A stretch of DNA of 64,000 nucleotides from Lepraria neglecta (lineage: Eukaryota > Ascomycota > Lecanoromycetes > Lecanorales > Stereocaulaceae), in assembly GCA_033220425.1 (NCBI GenBank), contig CM065647.1:2232001-2296000 (forward strand). The letters are read 5' to 3'. The position numbers and the translations under genes are program-made. The first letter of the stretch is position 1. Each line of letters begins with the position of its first letter. Shown one piece after another: positions 54,994-64,000 of this stretch. The notes under the pieces are model-generated. The model saw only the letters and a program-made list of their open reading frames with translations, was not told where the DNA came from and searched no databases.

Positions 54994-55387
54994 GATTGGA
55001 ACCTTGTGTGGGTTATTGGTCTAAATTCTAAGCATCACAAGTGACAATAAAGAGATAGAAACGCCAGAAAACACATGAAGCTGAAAGAGGGTGAGGAGGA
55101 TGAGGAATGCAGTTACTGTTGGCGCTTGGAGGTATTTACTATCGCGATCAGGGCGCAGCTGGATGACGGAAGCTTTCATGAAGTCAGTCTTGGCATGAAC
55201 TTGGCGCGTTTTCATTTGATGCTACGCTGAGATACATCCTTCCTCCCTCCTTCAACATCTTTTGAAGCCATGAGAAAGCACCACAACGTCTTTCACATAC
55301 ATCTATCCTAACGAAAAAATCTCCCTTGGCATTCACTTTGAAGTCTTCCTCGTATCCAGGCTTGATTGCTTCGATTCGAGAATCTCA
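54994..55387. promoter_or_regulatory. Divergent promoter region, Tag1-like / F-box-like gene
   Basis: 394 bp between start codons. No specific site recognised. Confidence 0.45.
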
Positions 55388-56320
55388 ATGGATCAACAGG
55401 GCGAAATCAATCTCTATCTAGGACGCGACTCTGTGAGCAGTGCCAACGCGTCTGTACTCCAAAAATCTGATAAGCTGTCGTCATCGGCTTGGAATCCCAG
55501 AGGACTTGGTACACTTGGTCAACTCCCTATTGAGATACGTCGTCAAATCTGGCTCGAAGTGCTCAAAGGCAGGTTTCGTGACCGAGACTACCCAGGCCCT
55601 GAGCCCTTCCGATATCTGGGAGGGCAAGACTGGGCCCATGTTCACCTCGGAACCCCTGATGCGGGAAGTTGCTCGCAATGCTATTTGAAAGCGACATATG
55701 CTGGGGCTCAATGACAGGTGTTTGGGCTTGCATCTTACGATTATACCATCGGAGCAATAGATACAAGAGACTCACTGGATCGGCAACTGATGAGACCGGT
55801 TCCTCGTCTCATCTCCCACTATATCAAAGCAGAATACGAGCATGTGTTTTTGTCCACTCATAGTTTTGCCTTCGAAAGCCCATCGTCTCTCAACATGTTC
55901 CTTGATCTTCTCCCGGAATACTGTCAGCTTCCGCAGCTCAGTATTATTCCATACAACATGACCCACGCTCGCCCACGCTTAATAATGGACAGCAGTTGGC
56001 CGAAAACTTGTGCTCGATTGCCAGGTAGAGGCCTGACAGCACTCTGCTTCCGTCTGGGTACTCATCGCCATGATTCTTTCCCTCCAAATCCACACGGGTA
56101 TCACATGATCAGAAGATCACTTGCTGAAGTTAGGCTTTTGAGGTTCTACATACTCAAGAATGTACCGGATGTCAGATTGTCAGTGGCAGGACCCAAATAT
56201 GAGCACTTGACGCAGGATGATCGAGCCGCTTTTGACGCTTTGCTCACCGAGCAAGTGCGTCTGGAAAATGGACATGGATCACTGTTAGCACCTGATGATT
56301 ATACCTTTTCTGATGGCTGA
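55388..56320 (+). CDS. 2EXR/F-box-like fungal protein
   Basis: Fungal protein with the LPIEIRRQIW motif near residue 45, which opens the 2EXR/F-box-like domain widespread in Pezizomycotina. Exon 1 is 55388-55639 and exon 2 is 55718-56320, 284 aa; the intron (78 nt, donor GTTCAC, acceptor GACAG) is needed because exon 1's frame stops at 55712 and exon 2 has no start. Across the junction the protein reads FRYLGGQDWAHVFGLASYDY, then RPVPRLISHYIKAEYEHVFL, FESPSSLNMFLDLLP and LRFYILKNVPDVRLSVAGPK. Substrate or partner unknown. The donor is weaker than those of neighbouring genes, so a different junction is possible. Confidence 0.65.
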
Positions 56321-57221
56321 ATGGTTGGTGTTAAGTTGCGTATGAGCAGATGATCTTTGACCTGGAATCCGGGGGAGTGATGCGTAAGACACGGCTCATC
56401 ATGCTATCATATGTCCCTGGTGTAAAAAAATTCCAATATGACCAAGTGGTTGTGGACGGACACTTGACGTTGATGCCTGAGACATGGCGAACAATGGTAC
56501 CTCTAACCGTATGTGCACTAAGGCTGCAATACCCAACGGGTCGGGTTACTGCTGGGTCTGAGCTGGCCCTCGCCCTCAGCCTCGTTCCGTTCTCATTCAC
56601 TTACATCCCACGACGCCGACTTACATTGCTGCTGCCTGTCGAGAAAGGTTGTGATAATGGATTCAAAATATCAAGTGATCTCAATTATACGAAACCTCCC
56701 AATTCTGTGACTTAAAAAAGATCGCTCTGCACATCCATTCCCTGGACAGCATCCCAGAATGTGGCATTGATCAGGAAGCTTCCACTTTCATTTCTCTATG
56801 AACAGGCCTGTTCCTTGGGCGGCGCCCCTTCAATCAGTACTGTTGTCACACCCTCACCACAACTTGTCTGATGAACGTGTCCGGTCTCTGATTGATATCC
56901 CTTACTTTCGATATCATTGAAACCAATTCTATACATCCTGCCCTCAGACAATGCCCTTTGTTTGAGCAAACACCTTGAGCCTGGCGTCGCTCCCCCATAT
57001 TTCACCTGATTCCTACCAAATAGTTGTCTTTTTCTTGGGCAGACTTCCAAAATGTAGCTTCATTCCCAACCATTTCACTTCGCTCGTCTCACGATAATGT
57101 CCATTTCCCAGGTAAAATCCCCAACCTCAGCATCATTCATTTAAACATCAGTCAACTTATTCTTCGAAGCTACTCATTTCTCGGGCCAAATCCCTCAAAT
57201 CAGGTGCGACGAGTGGTACAT
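56321..57221. other. Intergenic, no supportable gene
   Basis: A plus-strand frame at 56350-56715 opens with ATG (MIFDLESGGVMRKTRLIMLS) but matches no family known to me and has no splice partner. Nothing else seen. Confidence 0.4.
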
Positions 57222-58030
57222 TCATTGTGTGAGACGAGCCAAGACACCTCTCCAAGGAAGCCTCCAGATCTTGCTCACACTCCACCGCAAGGCTCGCATC
57301 AAGAGTTGAACCCCAACTATAAGCCACAACTCCTCCTCTTCAGCCTTGACACTGGCAAGTGCAACCCCAACAGCGAAGCTGAGTGGTCCAAACAACCCCC
57401 AAACGCTCACATTCCGCCAGCCCACACTTTGGAAATTGCCCATCTTACATAGACCTCGGAGTTTAGGGGGCACTTCTTTGTACTCTCCCGGCTCTTGGTA
57501 GCTGCCTCCTGGGGAAATGCCTCGCATGACTTTGAGAACATTGAATCGGATCTGGGCCAGAGATGTTTCGAAACGTTTACGGGCTTCGACTTTCGATTGA
57601 TCCTGCAGTAGATTATGATATATGTTCAGATCACCGAGTGCTAGATGTGTGGATCGTTTGGCAGACTCGCAAGCAGCCATCGTATCGGTTCCTGGGTCTT
57701 TCTTGGGTGGTTTCACCAATCCGTGACAGACATAGATTGGATGGAATAGAGAAGACACCTACTTCGGGGCAAAGGTCCTCCGCTGGCTCGGGGGATTTAT
57801 GTATCTGCTATTTCTACCATACTTGAACATCTCCTGCCATGAGTATCTTTCTCTAATATCCAGATGTTCGCCATCGGCTTTTACAGGGATGCAAGTTGAC
57901 GTCCGCCGAAACTTAAATCGCGTTGGTGAGTTTGTTCCAAGGAACTTTGCGTCTACTAGTCCGGTATCGAACCTGACAGCTGATTCATTCTTGTACGCGC
58001 AGAGTTGCTCTGCCAAGGGGCATTGCTCCT
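57222..58030 (-). CDS. Orphan, possibly two exons (unresolved)
   Basis: Not recognised. Two minus-strand frames look coding: 58025-57759 (EQCPLAEQLCAYKNESAVRF, then FRRTSTCIPVKADGEHLDIR) entered from an AATAATAG acceptor, and 57740-57222 with MAACESAKRSTHLALGDLNI, YHNLLQDQSKVEARKRFETS, LAQIRFNVLKVMRGISPGG and two hydrophobic stretches (VSVWGLFGPLSFAVGVALAS, ELWLIVGVQLLMRALRW). A good donor (GTAGGT) ends the first, but no acceptor in matching phase was found. The second could instead be a separate 154-aa gene from the ATG at 57680. Function unknown. Confidence 0.35.
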
Positions 58031-58174
58031 ATTATTCCTCGCTATAGGTGATTCTTTGGTTGTAAAAGAAGTTGCATCTATCTGCTCCCAGATCTGCTCT
58101 ATAGCATTTTTAGCTGTAGTCAAAAGCCTCATACTGCGAGTCGCTGATCCTTAAATCACACTTGGCAGATGATA

Positions 58175-58924
58175 CTAAGGCCTTAATATCACTGATGATA
58201 TTTGCAGAGAGAATGGTGCCAGTTGATTCCGCAACAAATATCCTATCAGAAGGGCTGACAACAATAGAGACATTACATATTCAAGGGGACTCTGCAGAAA
58301 ATTTCTCCAAAGCCTTGACATGTGTCTCCATATTGGCCGTGTACTCGGTGGATTAGTGGGATTCCGCAACAGTATTATTCGGCCTGAAGTCAAGGATTGC
58401 CATATGTTGAGGAGAAGAGCTGACGCAGCTCCCAGCTCAGAATGCGACTCGTTCGTCGTTTCCAAGCTAGAATCCGCAATTCGCGAACGAAGAATTGGGT
58501 CAGCTTGCTGTGAGGGGCTTTGGTTCGGACCTGGGGCCAAGTGTTGTCCTTAAGAAGTGAGAGGCGGTCAAGAAGCCAGCGGAAGCTCATCAGAGGTGAG
58601 TCTTCTATTCATCTGCTGCCTGCGTCTGGCATAGACATCAAAGGCGAAGAGGGAAAAAGCCTTGAGCAGTATCCACAGCTTCGGTCCAGCCAAAGTCAAT
58701 GAAATTGCCACAAGATTACTCAATACCGATGCTCTTGATTGTGATAAAAGAAATTGACGACCTGAAGTGCATACTATTAGCAAATCGTCCAGGCGCATAA
58801 TACGTATATGGGAACTCAGTGACCTACGAAACATCCACGGTCGATCGTAGTCGATCCAAGATTGGAGGCCGTGCTGCACATTCTCTGATACAGCTGACGA
58901 CATGTTTCGGGCCTGATTATCCAA
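58175..58924 (-). CDS. Orphan membrane-associated reading frames (unresolved, possibly decayed)
   Basis: Minus-strand pieces: 58924-58568 with MDNQARNMSSAVSENVQHGL, then SVLSNLVAISLTLAGPKLWI, LLKAFSLFAFDVYARRRQQM; and a second frame, 58540-58175, with ADPILRSRIADSSLETTNES, WQSLTSGRIILLRNPTNPPS and a hydrophobic end (YVMSLLLSALLIGYLL). The frames differ and no GT-AG join restores them. Either an intron was missed or the gene is broken. It resembles no family I can name. Confidence 0.3.
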
Positions 58925-59574
58925 ATTTGACCATGTCTTCTAAGAAGAATGTGGGTGTGAATTGAAGAACAAATCGTAAGGAAGGATCAATCATTATTCA
59001 TTCCACATTGTCGCGAAATTACATGAAAAGAGCAGAAAGTACATAGCCTCGCCGAGATTGAGGATCAAGGTGCGGCGGCTACAGAAACGAATGCACTGAA
59101 ATGTGATACCTAGGCAGCTAGGGCGAGTTTTCTTGCCTGCAAAAAGAGGTGTCCTGCAAAGTCGGAGATTGCTCAGTCGCTCAGGGGCATTTATGAGGTA
59201 CGCATTGTTGGGCTTTGCCCCTTTCCGATACTGTGCATTTGCATTGGTGCTTAAAATATCATTGTATTTGCATGTTCCTTGAAGACAGGTCGTACAGGAG
59301 CATAGAGACGTAACAAGTTGGAGTAGTGGCGGAACCCTATATATGTCCCCTCGTAAAGATGTCCTCTCTTTAAGATAACCTTTGACCAGGTCGCGCGACA
59401 TCAAAGCATAATTTTCTTTTCTGTTTCCCCACATTCAATTCTCTCAAGCTCTCAACTGACCACCCTGAGAACTTATTTTCCTTATCAGCAGAAGTATTTA
59501 CAAGCTTCGCTGCCTATCGACAGCGAAACCTGCCCGCTCTCGAGCCCCACAGATCTCTTGCGCAGCCTTTCAAT
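58925..59574. other. Intergenic; promoter of the OTC gene
   Basis: 650 bp. The minus-strand frame at 58994-59434 has no family resemblance. No canonical Gcn4/CPC1 TGASTCA site was seen by eye upstream of the OTC gene. Confidence 0.45.
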
Positions 59575-60733
59575 ATGCCCCCCACAAGACCTGCTTTCCG
59601 GTGTCTTCGAGAGCTCCAGAAGCCACAGCAAAGATTGTACTCGGCCTCAACGACTTCCCCAGCAACATCACCATTCGCCCCTCGACATCTTCTATCTATA
59701 GAGAACCTAAGCTCTGCTGAGCTAACGACCCTCGTCCGCAATGCGTACCAGCACAAGCAAGCCATAAAATCCGGCTCAGTACCCAAAACATTACTGGGAG
59801 CCCTATCAGGCAAGACAGTGGCCATGACTTTCAACAAACGCTCTACAAGAACTCGGATAAGCACAGAAGGTGCCGTCGTTACACTCGGAGGCCACCCAAT
59901 GTTCCTGTCAAAAGATGACATACAATTGGGTGTCAATGAATCATTGTACGATACCGCAGTTGTAGTTAGCTCTATGGTGTCTGCATGGTTCGCTAGAGTG
60001 GGGCCTCACTCCGATGTTGCAGACCTCGCGAAGAATAGTACCGTGCCTGTGATCAACGCTCTGTCTGATGCTTCCCACCCATTGCAAACGATTGCGGATT
60101 TCTTAACCATACGTGAAGCCTTTCAGTCAAGTCGAACGACGGAGAGATCCCCAACGCCAGGATTGGGGCTCGAAGGCCTTAAGATAGCCTGGGTGGGTGA
60201 TGCGAATAATGTTCTGTGAGTCTTGTCAATGAAGTAAATCAGCATTGATAAAACGCTAATCTGCAATCAGATACGATCTAGCAATTGGCGCTGGAAAACT
60301 AGGTGTAGACCTGGCAGTCGCAACACCAAAAGACTACGAGATACCATCCGAAATGCGAGACATAATACAAAAGTCAGGAACAGATGCGCGCATACAAGGC
60401 AAGCTCATGGAGACAAATGTACCCGAAGAGGCCGTAAAAGATGCCGACATACTAGTAACAGATACCTGGGTGTCAATGGGCCAGGAGAGCGAGAAAGAGA
60501 AGAGACTCAAGGCCTTCTCCGGCTTCCAGATCACGCCCGCACTGGCGGAAAGGGGAGGTGCGAAGCCAGGGTGGAAGTTTATGCATTGTTTGCCTAGACA
60601 TCCGGAAGAGGTGTCGGATGATGTCTTCTATAACCCGTCGAGGTCTCTCGTTTTTACCGAGGCGGAAAATCGCCTTTGGAGTGCCATTGCTGTCTTGGAA
60701 GGATTCGTAGTCAATAAGGGAAAGATAATATAA
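59575..60733 (+). CDS. Ornithine carbamoyltransferase, mitochondrial
   Basis: Makes citrulline from ornithine and carbamoyl phosphate in arginine synthesis (argB of Aspergillus, arg-12 of Neurospora). Exon 1 is 59575-60215 and exon 2 is 60271-60733 (intron 55 nt), giving 367 aa. Presequence MPPTRPAFRCLRELQKPQQR, then HLLSIENLSSAELTTLVRNA, the carbamoyl-phosphate motif STRTR at residues 90-94, GGHPMFLSKDDIQLGVNESL, PVINALSDASHPLQTIADF (the HPxQ motif, here HPLQT), GLKIAWVGDANNVLYDLAI joined across the intron, TDTWVSMGQE, and the ornithine-binding HCLPRHPEEV at ~319. The start is the first ATG of the basic presequence. Expected length for the family. Confidence 0.96.
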
Positions 60734-61430
60734 GTACCTTATCTAATGCTATGTTATGGTCATGGTATTCTGATTGGTTATTTCCCGGACAATTGGCGTG
60801 ATCTGATGGCTGAGTCCCTGAAAACAGACATGATCCTTATCAATCGTAGCGGATAAGCAGTATTTTCATAAGAGCCAGGAGCAGGACACAGCGAATTGTT
60901 TTGCGCAAGAGCGGACGTTCAACTGTCCTTCTGTGAGCGAGGAGCAGGATTGAGCGAAGGGCAGGATACAGCGAGATACTACCAGCCGGCGAAGCTTAGG
61001 AGCAGGGACATTCATGCTTTCCGCAGCGCACAGTTGACAGTTTTCTATGGGCGAGGGGCGAGGAGCGGGTCACGGAACCATTTCGTGGGTAGCGGAGCCG
61101 AGATGTAGCAATACCTCTTACCACAAGAGCCGGATATAGCCCGATGTCATTGGGTAGTAGAAAAGAACTCAGTCATATAGAGGATTTCAAGGGCGCGTAC
61201 GGGGCCTCACCATAGCAATCAAGGCAATTCCTGTTGCCATGGTAGTGATGCGGAAAACGTTTCAACGGTAAAGGCTCAAGTAAATCCAGCATGGAAATCC
61301 GGCGCGGCATCAAAGAACGCCTGACGACCCTTTCAAAGACTACCACATCAACGTCCCCTCGCTTGATATTCTCTCTGTTCTCTCCTCATTTCATCCTGTC
61401 TCCCCCACTATACACCCATGCTATGCCTTC
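60734..61430. repeat. Intergenic with short imperfect GAGCAGGA/CAGCGA repeats
   Basis: From about 60876 to 61075 words like GGAGCAGGACACAGCGA, GAGCGAGGAGCAGGATTGAG, GCAGGATACAGCGAGA and GGCGAGGGGCGAGGAGCGGG recur at irregular spacing. No gene seen. Confidence 0.45.
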
Positions 61431-61458
61431 CCCCCATCCGTCTCAAGCAGAAGCTCCC

Positions 61459-61918
61459 GGTTGAAAAATTTCCTTCATCGTTATCTGCCCCACTCTCTGA
61501 TTGCCTTCGTTGAGCCAGGCATTCATTTGAAAGAAGAGGTTATTCTCCGCCATCCTGTTGAAAACATATTAGAGTCTTGTTGCCATCGTTGCGCCCAACG
61601 TTAAAAGTTAGGATGGACAAAGCGGGCTCCAGGAACCTGATATCAGAAGCCCAGCGTAGCACTTAGATTTAATTCAAGAACAATTACCACTCAACGGCCA
61701 CCCCACCCAAGAGGACGAACACACAAAAAAAGAACTCAAACCCACTCACCAAACCCCCAAAACGCAACCTGATACGTTACAAAACTACTCCCCTTCCTCG
61801 GCCCCGTCGTCCCCTCCTCCGCAACCTTAACCCGTCCAAACACCGCTTCTAATCGATTGTTCTCCAGGGTCTCTTGTTTGTGGCACATATAGGCGTCATC
61901 CATGCCTAGGATCATGAC
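61459..61918 (-). CDS. Probable small spliced gene, ~90-100 aa, unknown function
   Basis: Two short minus-strand blocks have protein-like sequence. Exon 1 (about 61918-61753) starts MILGMDDAYMCHKQETLENN, continues RLEAVFGRVKVAEEGTTGPR, KGSSFVTYQVAFWGF and ends at a GTGAGT donor. The last block (about 61556-61459), after a CAACAG acceptor, reads MAENNLFFQMNAWLNEGNQR, VGQITMKEIFQPGASA then stops. The simple GTGAGT-CAACAG join is one nucleotide out of phase with the second block, so either a tiny exon lies in the ~190-nt gap, another site is used, or the gene is broken. No family recognised. Confidence 0.45.
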
Positions 61919-61919
61919 G

Positions 61920-64000
61920 GTTTACATGTCGATTGGGATAGATTGAATGATTTGTGAATCGTGACTTGTCTTAACTCAAAACATGTTCCTAAATCCATTT
62001 AAAGGAAACATTAAGCCATGTGCTGAATCATTGAAACTTCTCCTGTTGAAGCATTTATGGTGCCAACACTGCCTTCAGCTTCTCAAGGATTGCGATGAAG
62101 GTTTTCTTCTATTGAGTTTGGCCTTGGCTGTGTATTGAGAGGATGTCTGCTGATAGGCTTGACGACCACGTGGCGCAGAGTGAAAGAAGGCCCAGGCCTC
62201 TCGCCCCGGGCCTATATTCCTAAAGAGCGACGCGTATTTTCAACTTTGAAAGACGTTGCATACCATGGAACACCAACCACAGCTTAGATAAATCACGTGA
62301 CATGTCAAAAACGGCTCGTCTTACCTTGCTGGAATGGGTTCCTTCAAGGCAGTTTCTGTCGAGCTTCAGTTTTGGATCCAATTGTAGCAATTGGCTACTT
62401 GTTAATGTGGCAAAAGAGTATTGTCTCGCCTCTCACAATGCTGTGGAGTCTCAGCCTCTCAGGACGCGGTGATGGCGGGGTGCAGTAGTTAAGGTATGCA
62501 TGCTTCCTCAATGCTGCATGGTCGGCGCTTGAGTGTATAAACCGCCTGCCAATCGTGAACCGTCTCTGAAGATTCGAGAAACCTGCACCTGGTGTTGGAC
62601 AGCTTCTTGGCCGATGTTGCTTTCTCTGTTGCATTGTCACTACACCCTCACTGGATTTGGAGCTTGCATTAGCCGAATGCCGGTTGTCATCCAATCAGTT
62701 GTGCTTTAGTGAGATGATAGTTGCCGTTATCACCTCCAATCGTCCCTCTCTTACATGAAGCAGGATCTAAAACATGATAAGCCTGCCCTGTATTAGACCT
62801 TGAGGGTTAATATTGCGTCTGCCCAGAGTCTTAGGTGACATGATAGTCTATTTTCAGATTGGATGTCGAGTGATCAGCAACGCGCCACAGTATTGAGCTC
62901 GCTCCAGGGCTTAGTCTTGTACAAATTGGGATAGCCAAGGCTGGTAAAAAGCAACGACATGGCCGAAAAGGATAATCACCCTGTACATCGTTTTGACAGT
63001 CCCAGGCTGCATTTTAAGTTTGTAGATTGAATTTGCACCGCCTTCCCCTATTGGGCCGAAGATGCGAAGATCTTATTCAGCTTCATCTTTGACAGGACCG
63101 TTGGCTTCAGATCACTCTCTCTTAGAAGTTTCATGACCGCCGCTGTTACCCGAGACGATTTGTTGAGGTCTGATTGGAGGACCCTTCGAGGATCCGATCT
63201 GCATACTGAAGTTCCTTCTTTGGTCAATCCTCAAAATCTCGCAGCGGTCCGCCGCCCGCATCCTGTTAGTATTACGGGATGGCGGCCTATAGGAAGAGAT
63301 ACCTGATAGATCCATCACCCGTCCTTAGCCCAGTGCTGACCTTAGATGCGTGAATGGAATGATCCGCTCCGCCCGGAGGGCAAACATTTTGGGACAGTAG
63401 TGGAGGATCAATCAAGTGGCCTTGGCGAACCTTGAGGAAAGCAAAACGATGTTCGATGTGGGTAACAGTAAAGATAGGAAGATAGCAGCAGCCTTCAGAA
63501 TCCGTCAATTGAAAACTTTGAACACGGAGTCGACAAAAGCGGGAGAAAGCCAACAAATGAGAGGACACTATTGAAAGCTTTTCCCTATGCCACCGTGCAT
63601 ATCTGTATCTGCATCTAAAGTACCGTCCTCATCAGAATTGATGCTGGCTGATCCGCGGATCGTGGGTGGATCTGGGGAAACCTTGAATGCATGACGATAT
63701 CAACCATCTTAGGGGGTCTGGCGGCAGCATCGATTACCGGATTCATTTCTGGTGATGGCCGCTGGAGCGCAACCGAGGAGACGCAAAAGCCAATGGAAAC
63801 GGCAGAAACGGTGCTGAGGTGCATGTGAATGTGCACGCGATGGCCTGCAACCACTCAAAGCTTCTGATGATGTTCCTCGTGTGCAGGAAGATCCTGCGCG
63901 TTGGTGCTAAGAGATCTGTAGCAGGGATATTGGCCTGCTAGCAACGATCCTCTAGCGCGGAATTCGTCTCGTCTCGGGGAACCGGTATTTGCAGAGGCGC
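61920..64000. other. Gene-poor right end, nothing recognised
   Basis: About 2 kb without a supportable gene. Minus-strand frames at 63112-63318 (MMDLSGISSYRPPSRNTNRM), 63287-63568 and 63615-63854 are short and unrelated to anything known. They might be exons of an uncharacterised gene but no consistent splice chain was found. Confidence 0.4.

Noticed and set aside
61440-64000. Possible secondary-metabolite or tRNA genes at the right end
   Set aside because: No B-box-like GGTTCGA context with a matching cloverleaf and no enzyme motif was found by eye.

Overview
The window is nuclear DNA of a filamentous ascomycete (Pezizomycotina; gene content and style fit Leotiomycetes/Helotiales, but that rank is an inference). 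The evidence is short spliceosomal introns (mostly 45-60 nt with CTAA(C/T)-type branch sites), fungal-only families (DUF7598-like membrane protein, Tag1-like vacuolar protein, ANK/NACHT receptor, 2EXR/F-box-like protein), and fungal orthologues of ELP1, ILV6, COX8, GET1, MVD1 and OTC. There is no operon organisation, CRISPR array or rRNA, and I recognised no tRNA. Exon models were built by hand by matching splice sites and phase to family alignments known from memory. They were not checked against transcripts.

Layout. 1-6.4 kb: partial MFS transporter, a six-exon FMN-dependent alpha-hydroxyacid oxidase, a repeat-rich non-coding stretch, and a divergent SDR enzyme. 6.9-12.5 kb: two orphan genes. 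The second encodes a ~1,410-aa protein with a possible GIY-YIG-like region and four tandem C2HC + Zn2Cys6-spaced cysteine modules; this is the most unusual object here. 13-16.9 kb: ribosomal protein S28e in three small exons, then degenerate orphan reading frames. 17-30 kb: conserved genes (DUF7598-like, a fungal membrane protein, GET1 and a PTAR1/Ecm9-like gene from a shared 125-bp promoter, a DENN+C1 Rab-GEF-like gene, TRAPPC13 with a 7-nt microexon), with a non-coding tandem repeat at ~20.5-21.7 kb.

30-41 kb is an accessory block: a SWIM+RING protein, a NACHT-ankyrin STAND receptor, an orphan, and an ankyrin-subtilisin (S8) fusion. It looks like an allorecognition/innate-immunity type neighbourhood. 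41.9-55 kb is a compact housekeeping block: PEP12-like SNARE, cytochrome c heme lyase, MVD1, ELP1, COX8, ILV6 and a Tag1-like vacuolar protein, mostly in divergent or convergent pairs. 55-59 kb holds an F-box/2EXR-like gene and poorly resolved orphans. 59.6-60.7 kb encodes ornithine carbamoyltransferase. The last 3 kb is nearly empty apart from a probable small spliced gene at 61.46-61.92 kb.

Working together: GET1, PEP12, TRAPPC13 and the DENN protein belong to membrane traffic. CYC3 and COX8 serve the respiratory chain. ILV6 and OTC are mitochondrial amino-acid synthesis, MVD1 makes isoprenoid precursor, and ELP1 acts in tRNA modification. None of these depends on the accessory genes. GC-AG introns recur (GET1, the zinc-array gene, and twice in the NACHT gene), and two genes contain microexons of 6-7 nt.
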